A stretch of DNA of 30,605 bases from an uncultured Oscillospiraceae bacterium (GTDB lineage: Bacteria; Bacillota; Clostridia; Oscillospirales; Ruminococcaceae), in the NCBI GenBank assembly GCA_934463345.1, contig CAKSJL010000015.1:1-30605 (forward strand), written 5' to 3'. The stretch's first letter is position 1. Each line of letters opens with the position of its first letter. Below are positions 24,102-30,605 of the stretch, piece by piece. The position numbers and the translations under genes are program-made. Under the pieces are notes generated by a model. It did not search any database and was not told the origin of the DNA. It worked only from the letters and a program-made list of their open reading frames with translations.

Positions 24102-25637
24102 CTACACAATTGGAATAAGCAGCATACCGCTTTCGGAAAGCAGCTCGCTGTCAAGCTCGTTTTCCTCCATGACAGCCCTGACAGAGGTACTGTAGCGCTT
24201 GGCTATCTCCCAGACGTCCTCCCCTTCTATTCCGTAATAGAGCTTTAATGCATAATCCCCGTCCCTTATCTTTTTGACGCTGTCATCAAATGTCACCTCG
24301 GTTACTGCTTCAACAGAATCGCAAAGACGGATACAGCCCGAAATTTTCAGCTCTGCTGAAACGCTGACGCTCTCCGGAGACGCTATGGTATATGTGCAGT
24401 CACAGGAATTTACATTCAGTTCTGCACAGGAGCTTTCCGTAATTCCCTCCGCTTCAAGCTTATGCTCAAAGGCTTCCGACTTTTCAGTGACAGCCGGCAT
24501 TCCCCCTTCACCCTTATACATGACGCAGTATTCGAGCATGCCGCTTATACAGATACAGCCGTTTTCCGGATCTATGGCTGTATTTATATTTTTCGGAGTA
24601 CACCACACATCGTAAATACACTCGAAAACTCCGCCGCTTTCAATTGAAACCTTTTTCTGAATGACATCATTTCTTTCAGACGGCGCATGCTGGAGCTTTA
24701 ACTTTGATACGGCGTATTCACAGGGATAGGACGTTGAATATACGTCGGTCACAAGCTCGGCTGAAATGCTTTTTACTGCCTGGCAGCCAAGGTTTATCCT
24801 CAGCTCGCACTTTAATATTCTTGTATCGCCGCTGCTGTTCGCACAGGGAGTTATATCACACGAAACTGCCTCGGCTGAAACACTGCAAAGAAAGCTGTCG
24901 TCAAGCCCCTCCATATCAACAATCTGGCTGAATGCAACCGGAAATCTTATAGTTTCAAGTCCGTCCCCGCTGGAATAGAGAACGCCTATCTTCGCTTCGC
25001 CCTTTACAACAAGCTTGTTTGCTATGATCTTTTTTTCCGTAACCTCTGCTGAAGCTGAAACCTTTGCTATTACTGAAACCGGTTTATCAGAGGCGTTAAG
25101 CTCAAAATCCTCAGAAACTGAAAGCTGCTTTGAAGCACAAAGCTTTTTTGAAGCGAACTCAACAGGCTTTTTTCTCACCTGCGAATTCATACCGAAAATA
25201 TCGCACACGACCTCCTGCGGTCTTTCACCGGTAACCCTGATTTTTACTGAAACTGCCCCCCTCATGTCAATACGGCGCTGATTTACGGCACGACAGTTTA
25301 TATGATCTGTTTTCGGAATAAGAGAAGCAACCGGAGAAGCCGGAGACGATTCAAGTCTGAGCGTTTTATTAAAGGTCATTTTCTGATTTATACACTGAAC
25401 AGCCGGAGAATTTTCAGAGCAATACAGTATTCTTATATCGGCAAGCAGCTCATAGGAAAGAATATTGTCATTTATGCTCCATGAGACAACAGACGGCGTT
25501 ACACAGCATTTGACAAGCCTGAATATATCAGAACAGTAATCGGGAAGAATATAGTCAAGCTCAACGCTCTGTTCCTGAGAGCCGTCATAAATGCTTTCGG
25601 AAACATTAAGCATTTCACGGTTTATCTTTAATTCCAT
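24102..25637 (-). CDS. sipL: SipL-like SpoIVA-interacting protein (DUF3794 repeats + LysM)
   Basis: 511 residues. Beta-rich DUF3794-type segments cover most of the protein, recognisable around 30-130 (SVELDYILPDYCSDIFRLVKC), 165-260 and 320-450. A C-terminal LysM domain lies at about 460-511 (YYGIEGEDVWEIAKRYSTSVRAVMEEN...GMLLIPIV). In Clostridioides difficile SipL uses its LysM domain to bind SpoIVA and is required for coat localisation, the counterpart of Bacillus SpoVID. Here it is encoded directly before spoIVA. There is no signal peptide, which fits a mother-cell cytosolic protein. AGGAGGTATATTAA precedes the ATG. Confidence 0.92.
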   Translation of the reverse strand: MELKINREMLNVSESIYDGSQEQSVELDYILPDYCSDIFRLVKCCVTPSVVSWSINDNILSYELLADIRILYCSENSPAVQCINQKMTFNKTLRLESSPASPVASLIPKTDHINCRAVNQRRIDMRGAVSVKIRVTGERPQEVVCDIFGMNSQVRKKPVEFASKKLCASKQLSVSEDFELNASDKPVSVIAKVSASAEVTEKKIIANKLVVKGEAKIGVLYSSGDGLETIRFPVAFSQIVDMEGLDDSFLCSVSAEAVSCDITPCANSSGDTRILKCELRINLGCQAVKSISAELVTDVYSTSYPCEYAVSKLKLQHAPSERNDVIQKKVSIESGGVFECIYDVWCTPKNINTAIDPENGCICISGMLEYCVMYKGEGGMPAVTEKSEAFEHKLEAEGITESSCAELNVNSCDCTYTIASPESVSVSAELKISGCIRLCDSVEAVTEVTFDDSVKKIRDGDYALKLYYGIEGEDVWEIAKRYSTSVRAVMEENELDSELLSESGMLLIPIV

Positions 25638-25719
25638 TTAATATACCTCCTGAATTTATCCGGATCCATCCGGAACGTTTAAGAACCCAAGACACCATAC
25701 CATGGGTGTCACCTAAAAA

Positions 25720-25748
25720 ATTATATTCTGCCCTTGTCCCTGATATGA
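25720..25748 (-). promoter_or_regulatory. SigE-like promoter for sipL-spoIVA
   Basis: On the minus strand TCATATC (25748-25742), a 14-base spacer and AATATAAT (25727-25720) match the mother-cell SigE consensus (KMATATT-N14-CATACAHT) at 6 of 7 and 6 of 8 positions. The start codon is about 80 bases downstream, after a hairpin GACACC/GGTGTC (25691-25710). SigE control fits the known regulation of spoIVA. Confidence 0.55.
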
Positions 25749-25787
25749 CTGTTTTTTTAACAAGTCTGAAAATATGTTTTAAATCAA

Positions 25788-25816
25788 TTGACAAGTCTGC
25801 TTTTTTATGCTATAAT
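25788..25816 (+). promoter_or_regulatory. Consensus SigA promoter of tRNA-Pro
   Basis: A perfect TTGACA, a 17-base spacer and a perfect TATAAT lie 15 bases before the mature tRNA 5' end. Confidence 0.9.
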
Positions 25817-25831
25817 ATATTTGAAAATGAT

Positions 25832-25907
25832 CTGGGTGTGGCGCAGGTGGTAGCGCGCTACCTTGGGGTGGTAGAGGCCGTGGGTTCAAGTCCCGTCACT
25901 CAGACCA
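25832..25907 (+). tRNA. tRNA-Pro (anticodon GGG)
   Basis: 76 bases fold as a complete cloverleaf. The acceptor is CTGGGTG/CACTCAG. The D stem GCGC/GCGC encloses AGGTGGTA. The anticodon stem CTACC/GGTAG holds loop TTGGGGT with anticodon GGG at 25865-25867. The T arm GTGGG/CCCGT carries TTCAAGT, and CCA is encoded. It reads CCC/CCU proline codons. It has its own promoter and terminator, and the prophage region begins immediately downstream, so the 3' half may be the phage attachment site. Confidence 0.95.
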
Positions 25908-25924
25908 TGTAAAACCCCTTTTTT

Positions 25925-25963
25925 CCGCCGTTTGTGAGACTTTACAAGCGGCGGTGTTTTTTT
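25925..25963 (+). terminator. Terminator of tRNA-Pro
   Basis: A 10-bp stem CCGCCGTTTG / CAAGCGGCGG (one wobble) with a 10-base loop is followed by TGTTTTTTT, 17 bases after the tRNA CCA. Confidence 0.9.
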
Positions 25964-25972
25964 GTTTGTGCC

Positions 25973-25993
25973 ACTGTTCCACCTACTGTTCCA
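25973..25993. repeat. Tandem ACTGTTCCA repeat near the tRNA/prophage boundary
   Basis: ACTGTTCCA occurs at 25973-25981 and again at 25985-25993, separated by CCT. Short direct repeats beside an attachment site can be arm-type integrase sites, but no integrase is in the window to test this. Confidence 0.3.
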
Positions 25994-26002
25994 TCTGTAC
26001 CT

Positions 26003-26048
26003 CAAAAACAAAAACCGGCAGGATGTCAACAACAAAGACACTCTGCCG
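26003..26048 (-). terminator. Terminator of the prophage late operon
   Basis: Read on the minus strand, CGGCAG (26048-26043) pairs with CTGCCG (26021-26016), extended by GTGTC/GACA inside. A T-rich tract (GTTTTTGTTTTTG) follows. It begins six bases after the stop at 26054. Confidence 0.8.
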
Positions 26049-26053
26049 CTTAT

Positions 26054-26677
26054 TTAGCCTGTGTAGTTGAAGTGGATCTGAGTGCCGCCGGTGACATCTA
26101 TACCTATTTTTGTATTCCAACTTGCACCCTTTGTTATAGCATTCCATTGTGCTTGTGTTCCTGTGTAGTAAATGTGTGCAAGTTTTCTGCAATAGTAAAA
26201 TGCAAATTTTCCAAAATAGCTCACTGTTTTGGGGATAACTATTTTTTCTAATTTCATACAAGAATGAAAGACGTAGTCTCCTATTCCTGTTAATCCATCG
26301 GGTAAAACCACACTTTTAAACAGTTCACTAAAGTTTGAAAGTGGAAAAGTATTCGTCCCAACGGCTGTTTCTTCCGTAATCCACTTTCCATAAACATTCC
26401 GCCCAATATTGTCAATCCACTCCACATTCTGCACGACCTCCTCCTTAGTTCCCTCAACCTTTTCCCCGTTTACATACGCCGTTTTTCCAACTGCGATATC
26501 TACGGCTGTGGCGGTGGCGTCCGAGGTGTCAACGCCGGTCTCAATTTCAAGCACCTTTGGTACAAGCGTATTCAGCTTTTCGGAATGATCTGCCTCAACT
26601 CCCATTGCTGTCAGATTTTCTGCAAGCTGATTTCTCTGTGTATTCAATTCCTCCAGATACTGTGTTATATCTGCCAT
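26054..26677 (-). CDS. Phage tail protein with BspA-type leucine-rich repeat
   Basis: 207 residues. An N-terminal helix (ITQYLEELNTQRNQLAENLTAMG, about 4-26) leads to the phage-tail motif DATATAVDIAVGKTAYVNGEKVEGT (about 53-77), often seen in tail proteins of Firmicutes phages. The C-terminal part has BspA/LRR_5-type repeats: LPDGLTGIGDYVFHSCMKLEKIVIPKTVSYFGKFAFYYCRKLAHIYYTGTQAQW (about 124-177). Such repeats usually mediate protein or glycan binding, so host recognition is likely. GGAGGTGACAG in the end of the upstream gene is the ribosome site, and the start codon directly follows that gene's stop. Confidence 0.75.
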   Translation of the reverse strand: MADITQYLEELNTQRNQLAENLTAMGVEADHSEKLNTLVPKVLEIETGVDTSDATATAVDIAVGKTAYVNGEKVEGTKEEVVQNVEWIDNIGRNVYGKWITEETAVGTNTFPLSNFSELFKSVVLPDGLTGIGDYVFHSCMKLEKIVIPKTVSYFGKFAFYYCRKLAHIYYTGTQAQWNAITKGASWNTKIGIDVTGGTQIHFNYTG

Positions 26678-27706
26678 TTATTCTGTCACCTCCACTATTG
26701 ACGCAAGTATCGTCTGAATATTTCCGAGTTTACTGTCAATTTCAGCCTTGCTATACTTATCGTTCCACACCGCTTTTTCACTGGCTGTGACGTGCATGAC
26801 GGTATCGCCGGAGTGTGCCGCCACGTCTGCTGCATTCTGTTGTATGGCAGTGTTCATGGCGGCGGCTGAACCTTCGTGACCGGCGATCCAGTCCGACATT
26901 TCTTTAAGCGTGTCAAAATCCTCCGGCGCTCCTGCTACAATCTCAGCGATTTTTCCGGCAACAGCACTGTCTGTTTCTGCTTTGGTATAAACATCCGCAG
27001 AATTTGCTTTGTCAGAAAGAACACTGTCAATCTCTGACTTTTTATACACATCGGAGCTGTTTGCTTTTTCAGAAAGCAGCGTATCGGTCTGACTTTTGGT
27101 GTAACCATCAGACGTTCCAGCTTTTTCAGCAAGCTTGGTGTCAATTTCTGATTTGCTGTAAACCTCCGAAGTATCCGCTTTTTGAGAAAGTTTGCTGTCA
27201 ACATCCGAACTGTCGGCTTTTTCGGATAATTTACTGTCAATATCTGCTTTGTCGTACACGCTGTCGGTGTCTGCCTTATTTTCAAGCAGCTTGTCAACTT
27301 CATTTTTTGTGTACTGCTCCGTAGTCTCAGGACCGCCCAGATCGTCAACCTTGCTTACAGATGGAAGTATCTCAAAATCGCCACGTTCATAGGTCTGTGC
27401 TCTGCTCAGGTCGTTTCTGTCAGGAACATACATATAACTGTACTCATAGCCATACGGTTCAACATTTGTTTCTGATGTTCTTATACTGAATGCCAAAACG
27501 CCATCAGAATAATTATTTTTGGTAAGAATGCGTTTTATCAGCAGATTGCCGCTATATTTTGACTTAACAGTAAATATAACACAGGCGTTTTCATCAAGAG
27601 TTACTGTCTCCGGTTCACCGTTTTCTGCTATGATTTTTGGTGTTGTGGCAATATCAGCCGAATCGCCCCGGCTGATATGCATACCATTTGCATTTATGTA
27701 AAACAT
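26678..27706 (-). CDS. Phage baseplate upper protein-like (BppU N-domain) with 19-residue repeats
   Basis: 342 residues from the ATG that overlaps the amidase stop (TGATG); a GTG just before it at 27709 is the alternative. The N-terminal domain (about 1-115) resembles the BppU beta-sandwich of baseplate upper proteins (FTVKSKYSGNLLIKRILTKNN, YMYVPDRNDLSRAQTYERGDFEI). Residues 132-253 hold tandem repeats of the form Y-x-K-x-E-x-D-x-x-L-x-x-K-A-x-x-x-D-V, which probably make a trimeric fibrous stalk. A globular tail with DWIAGHEGSAAAMNTAI and another YSKAEIDSKL closes the protein. It probably connects the baseplate to receptor-binding parts. Confidence 0.7.
   Translation of the reverse strand: MFYINANGMHISRGDSADIATTPKIIAENGEPETVTLDENACVIFTVKSKYSGNLLIKRILTKNNYSDGVLAFSIRTSETNVEPYGYEYSYMYVPDRNDLSRAQTYERGDFEILPSVSKVDDLGGPETTEQYTKNEVDKLLENKADTDSVYDKADIDSKLSEKADSSDVDSKLSQKADTSEVYSKSEIDTKLAEKAGTSDGYTKSQTDTLLSEKANSSDVYKKSEIDSVLSDKANSADVYTKAETDSAVAGKIAEIVAGAPEDFDTLKEMSDWIAGHEGSAAAMNTAIQQNAADVAAHSGDTVMHVTASEKAVWNDKYSKAEIDSKLGNIQTILASIVEVTE
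26948..27313 (-). repeat. 57-bp coding repeats in the baseplate gene
   Basis: About seven tandem units encode the 19-residue motif Y-x-K-x-E-x-D-x-x-L-x-x-K-A-x-x-x-D-V. The third unit is shortened to 13 residues (DSKLSQKADTSEV), an in-frame loss of six residues. Such arrays can expand or contract by recombination and change fibre length. Confidence 0.7.
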
Positions 27707-28515
27707 CACTTCACCCCTTTAAGCACCTCATAAAGTCTCTTCTCAAAGTTTTTTCCTGCGATGCCGTTCTTGCTGTAACCCCACTTGTCAAGCAGGTAAT
27801 TTACAGCCTTTACCGTACCATCACCAAAATAACAAGAATTGATATCCATGTTGTACGGTTGAATTCCTTTATTTTTCGCCAGCATAAGCAACATTTTCAG
27901 GGCGTAAGAACCAATTGTGCTATCGCCTTTTTTGTAGCCTGTTTTATCAAGCACCGGTTTGCTGTCCTTCATGTAAGACTGCACCTTTTTCCTGAATGCC
28001 GACCAGTGCGGCAGAATGTAGGCAGGGCAGTACTTTGCACTGTACCAGTCATGGTGCGTGTAAAGCCTGTCGATTCCCAGACCGTACTTTTTAAGAAGTG
28101 CCGCCGCAAGTCTTGCACAGTTATCCTCCGACTTCTTATCCGTAGAATTGTACGCAGATGACATGATGCACTCGATCGCTATGGTCCTGCGGTTTCCGTT
28201 CCCATCTCCGTCAGCGGCGTGCCATCCGCTCAGGCTATGAGGGAGATTATGCCACGCACAAACGTTATCCACATAGTAGTGAACACGAACGTCTCCCATG
28301 TTGCCGTTTACTGTCGCTCTGGTGTACTGTTCAGCTGGTGTCGTTCTGCTTGCAACTGAAATCCAGTCAGTGTTATGGATAGTTACACCAATAATTTTAC
28401 CCTCCATAGAAGCGGAAGGCATGTCGATGTCGTTCGGATTGTGCTTTGTGAGTAAATACTCGTTGATTTTTACCCCATTCAGAGTAGTTGTTTTGTCAGG
28501 TTTTAAAATTGCCAT
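27706..28515 (-). CDS. Phage endolysin: N-acetylmuramoyl-L-alanine amidase with C-terminal wall-binding domain
   Basis: 269 residues. It cleaves the amide between muramic acid and L-alanine to lyse the host. The Amidase_2 (T7 lysozyme-like) domain covers about 1-175, with zinc ligands H47 (VTIHNTDW), H154 or H155 (YTHHDWYSAKYCP) and C163, plus the catalytic-side E115 (IAIECIMSS). A second part (about 190-265, GYKKGDSTIGSYALKML...GDGTVKAVNYLLDKWGY) resembles a peptidoglycan-binding module. The ATG at 28515 is eight bases after AAGGAG and one base after the holin stop. A GTG at 28524 is too close to the ribosome site. Its position after the holin is the classic lysis cassette. Confidence 0.9.
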   Translation of the reverse strand: MAILKPDKTTTLNGVKINEYLLTKHNPNDIDMPSASMEGKIIGVTIHNTDWISVASRTTPAEQYTRATVNGNMGDVRVHYYVDNVCAWHNLPHSLSGWHAADGDGNGNRRTIAIECIMSSAYNSTDKKSEDNCARLAAALLKKYGLGIDRLYTHHDWYSAKYCPAYILPHWSAFRKKVQSYMKDSKPVLDKTGYKKGDSTIGSYALKMLLMLAKNKGIQPYNMDINSCYFGDGTVKAVNYLLDKWGYSKNGIAGKNFEKRLYEVLKGVK

Positions 28516-28516
28516 A

Positions 28517-28705
28517 TTACTCACTCTCCTTATAGTTCATGACTGCCGCCATGCCAGCGGATACAGCTGAAATCGAGATGCCCAGCAGGGCAGTCTTTAT
28601 AACTGCCGTATCTGCGTTAAAATCAACCGACGCTATGCTTACCGTTATGTATCCAACCGCCGTCTGCACAAACGTCCTAAGCGCTCTTTTTATCCATGTT
28701 TTCAT
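28517..28705 (-). CDS. Phage holin
   Basis: 62 residues. A basic N-terminus (MKTWIKRALRTFVQ) is followed by two hydrophobic segments (about 12-28 and 38-56, GISISAVSAGMAAVMNY) and a short charged tail. This size, topology and position directly before the amidase fit a holin that permeabilises the membrane at the end of infection. It resembles small holins of Gram-positive siphophages such as the r1t type. Assignment is mainly by context. Confidence 0.75.
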   Translation of the reverse strand: MKTWIKRALRTFVQTAVGYITVSIASVDFNADTAVIKTALLGISISAVSAGMAAVMNYKESE

Positions 28706-28707
28706 AG

Positions 28708-28926
28708 CTAAAACTTCCTTTCCAGATCATCAATCCTGTGGTTTGCAACTTTCATCTGTTCTTCCATCACCGGAATTCTTCTTGCAAAGTTGTTGTGTTC
28801 CTCAACTTTTTTCTCCAGCTGCTGCAAACGGTAATTCGTCATTTTGGATGACACAAATATACCGCTTAACGTACCGCCGAATGTGCCGGCAAGAGAGATC
28901 AGTGCAATTATAATTTCGCTTGTCAT
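28708..28926 (-). CDS. XhlA-like lysis/tail-associated small protein
   Basis: 72 residues. An N-terminal membrane helix (about 4-24, EIIIALISLAGTFGGTLSGIF) is followed by a charged helical coiled coil (NYRLQQLEKKVEEHNNFARRIPVMEEQMKVANHRIDDLERKF). This layout is shared with small proteins upstream of holins in Firmicutes phages; XhlA has the reverse order. It may support holin function or act as a second holin. GGAGGTCAAAA precedes the ATG, and two bases separate it from the holin start. Confidence 0.65.
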   Translation of the reverse strand: MTSEIIIALISLAGTFGGTLSGIFVSSKMTNYRLQQLEKKVEEHNNFARRIPVMEEQMKVANHRIDDLERKF

Positions 28927-28941
28927 TTTTGACCTCCTTAG

Positions 28942-30605
28942 TTATGACCAATATCCTAAAACTTTACCGTGTTCATAAACAAGATTTGCTACTATTTCAT
29001 AGCCTTTAGCATTGAAATGCACAGCGTCATTTCTGAGACTTGTTGGAATTTCTCCGGCTGCAATGTCCGCCGTATCCTGCGTTGTCGGCGTAATTCCTGC
29101 ATCCCCCAGACCATAATTTAATATGTAATCTCTGACATTTACATATTTATTACCATAATACTGTTGCATATAATCATTTACTTCGGCAATTTCTGACATA
29201 TATGATTTTGATGTCAATCCAACTATCAGATAATTGTCAGTGTGTAAAAATCTTATCATGCTGTCGATTGTTGGTATAGTCTTTGATTTAAGTGTTTCAA
29301 GCGTAGGCTTATCGTTAGTTCCAGCCCATATAATCTGCGTATTATGCCGCCTGTCGTAACCGCTTGTTTTTATCAACGTTGGTCGTGTCACTTCAATTGC
29401 TTCTCCGGCAGCAGACCTCGTAAAGTAGTAGTGATGCTCGCCAGTCTGAGAACTTGCTGAACCACTATAAGTGATTTTTCCTTTAACTCCGGTAATTTCC
29501 ACCTGATTAAGCTGAGCTATGTTCTGTCTGCCAGGATAAAACTTGTCGGTTTCCGGCATGCACATAAGCGTTATTTCAACAGCAGTTGCAGCGGCTGGAA
29601 TCGTAAACGGTTTTGCGTAAAGCCCGATGCCGCCCTGTCTGCTTGCTACTTCTTTACTACTGTCGCCGCCGCTGCCTGCATTAACAACAGCGTAGTCATT
29701 CAGCTTAGCCGCAAGATATTTAGGATAAGTATTGCCTGTTCCATCCTGATTACCCTGAGTGAGACTATCGCCATAGCAGACTATGGTTTTTTCACCGGTT
29801 ACTCTGTTTTCAAGATAATCAAGATCGGCATTAAAATTTGATTCCTCATATTTTTTAACATATCTTGAAACTCCGGTAAACGTACTTATGTACAATCTGC
29901 CGTTTGATGGTACAGTATAAATATAGTTGTCATAAACTCCCTGCGGTATGACTGTAGTCGTACTGCCTGTTGAATCCCTGAAAAACAGCGGATATACAAG
30001 CATAGTGGCTGCTACTGATATAGCATACTTTTCACCAGCCATGACATCAACTGTCATATATGAGCATTGAGCAGCCGACTGTAATTTACAATTGGAGTCA
30101 TAGTAGCCGCCGCTTGTCCATTCAAATTTGTTAAGACCAAGAATGCTGTAAAGATGGTTAATGTTGTCGTTTATCTCCTTTACAATAGTTTTGGTTTTTA
30201 CGCCGACACCGTTCCATCCACACACATATAAAGTTCCATCATACGGAACTACATACTCAGTACCAAAATTATCGCCTTGATTCAGCACAGCAGTAACGCT
30301 TCCGCTTTTTGATTTGATGGCTGCCGGATAAGCACTGGCTGATGTGCTTGACCATATATAGTAGGTTTCACCTTTTTTAACTGGAAATGATGCGTATTTC
30401 CATTTCCCACTCAAAGAAACAACGCCGCCGGCAGACGTGATATACCCGTCATTAAGTGTAAGTTTCAAGTCGCACAAACTGTCAAAACTGCTTATCATAT
30501 CTTTCAGATCTGACACCTGCGCATCGCCCGAATCCAGCCTATCTTTCAGCGTGTCAAAAGTAGTCCCGTCCTCCGATGTCCTCGACTGCGCAACCTCAGC
30601 TGAAA
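28942..30605 (-). CDS. Phage tail protein with SGNH/GDSL esterase domain (5' end outside window)
   Basis: The frame is open to the right edge, with 29 residues visible before the in-frame GTG at 30516, so the real start lies outside. The N-terminal stretch EVAQSRTSEDGTTFDTLKDRLD is typical of baseplate proteins. Counting from that GTG, two similar beta domains follow at about 35-110 and 145-220 (KGETYYIW...VPYDGTLYVCGW and GEKYAISV...VPSNGRLYISTF). The SGNH hydrolase begins with YGDSLTQG (nucleophile S251), then AGSGGDSS (280-287), WAGTND with N401 and DAVHF with D497 and H500. About 110 residues (AKPFTIPAAAT...EVTRPT) are inserted between the Gly and Asn blocks. It probably deacetylates or de-esterifies host surface glycans. 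Confidence 0.85.
   Translation of the reverse strand, partial: SAEVAQSRTSEDGTTFDTLKDRLDSGDAQVSDLKDMISSFDSLCDLKLTLNDGYITSAGGVVSLSGKWKYASFPVKKGETYYIWSSTSASAYPAAIKSKSGSVTAVLNQGDNFGTEYVVPYDGTLYVCGWNGVGVKTKTIVKEINDNINHLYSILGLNKFEWTSGGYYDSNCKLQSAAQCSYMTVDVMAGEKYAISVAATMLVYPLFFRDSTGSTTTVIPQGVYDNYIYTVPSNGRLYISTFTGVSRYVKKYEESNFNADLDYLENRVTGEKTIVCYGDSLTQGNQDGTGNTYPKYLAAKLNDYAVVNAGSGGDSSKEVASRQGGIGLYAKPFTIPAAATAVEITLMCMPETDKFYPGRQNIAQLNQVEITGVKGKITYSGSASSQTGEHHYYFTRSAAGEAIEVTRPTLIKTSGYDRRHNTQIIWAGTNDKPTLETLKSKTIPTIDSMIRFLHTDNYLIVGLTSKSYMSEIAEVNDYMQQYYGNKYVNVRDYILNYGLGDAGITPTTQDTADIAAGEIPTSLRNDAVHFNAKGYEIVANLVYEHGKVLGYWS

Larger units (their letters stand above)
25964..30605 (-). mobile_element. Prophage late region (right side continues past the window)
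   Basis: Six tightly packed minus-strand genes encode tail tip, lysis and tail-fibre functions in typical late-operon order: SGNH-esterase tail protein, XhlA-like protein, holin, amidase, repeat-rich baseplate protein and LRR tail protein. The operon ends in a strong minus-strand terminator at 26003-26048, next to tRNA-Pro(GGG). Integrase, head and DNA genes are not in the window and should lie to the right. It could be an intact prophage or a remnant. Confidence 0.8.

Noticed and set aside
22617..25637. Plus-strand frames opposite spoIVA and sipL
   Set aside because: Both minus-strand genes are full length and well recognised, so the antisense frames are by-products of codon use.
25934..26251. 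Plus-strand open frame of 105 codons after the tRNA
   Set aside because: It runs through the tRNA terminator, the phage terminator and the antisense of the LRR tail gene, has no ribosome site and shows no family features.
1..30605. CRISPR array, ribosomal RNA, transposase or known antiphage system
   Set aside because: No regularly spaced repeat-spacer array, rRNA-like sequence, DDE transposase or defence gene was seen; the only tandem repeats are the coding units at 26948-27313.

Overview
The window reads as chromosome of an anaerobic, spore-forming Gram-positive of the class Clostridia, most like a Ruminococcus / Oscillospiraceae gut bacterium. The basis is content and signals: SpoIVA, a SipL-type DUF3794+LysM protein, YunB, a hybrid-cluster protein, an MreCD-PBP2-MinD-MgsA locus, strong AGGAGG-type ribosome sites and SigA-like promoters. 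The genus is an inference from gene content, not a measured match.

Layout. (1) 1-4474: cell-shape locus, with the end of mreC, mreD, a MITE-like element, mrdA (PBP2), then an orphan minD-like gene and an mgsA homologue that has lost key catalytic residues. (2) 4548-7810: hisS and aspS. (3) 7821-9757: a tiny two-helix membrane protein on the minus strand behind a promoter carrying two G5/C5 repeats, then a cysteine-rich probable spore-coat protein and yunB. (4) 9758-13122: hcp and a convergent CNNM/CBS transporter-like gene. Each has a copy of the same inverted-repeat element upstream, at 9837-9998 and 13014-13122. (5) 13158-22580: a long polyamine operon of nine genes: speD, speA, speE, speB, two tandem DUF1963 proteins, carboxyspermidine dehydrogenase, carboxy(nor)spermidine decarboxylase and a PflX-type radical SAM protein. 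It starts from one clear promoter with a structured leader and ends at a strong terminator. (6) 22617-25748: sipL-spoIVA, a spore-coat basement-layer operon with a SigE-like promoter. (7) 25788-25963: tRNA-Pro(GGG) with its own promoter and terminator. (8) 25964-30605: the late end of a prophage on the minus strand (SGNH-esterase tail protein, XhlA-like protein, holin, amidase endolysin, repeat-rich baseplate protein, LRR tail protein), abutting the tRNA gene.

How it works together. The polyamine operon encodes arginine -> agmatine -> putrescine. It then encodes two separate aminopropyl routes to spermidine: decarboxylated SAM (SpeD/SpeE), and aspartate semialdehyde (the dehydrogenase/decarboxylase pair). 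Having both in one transcript with two DUF1963 proteins and a translationally coupled radical SAM protein is the most unusual feature of the window. The leader of speD can fold in two mutually exclusive ways, one of which pairs with the Shine-Dalgarno region, so it is a candidate riboswitch or other translational switch. Other points of note are the loss of MinC/MinE partners, the altered MgsA active site, and a palindromic operator upstream of hcp that is separated from the gene by a repeat element.
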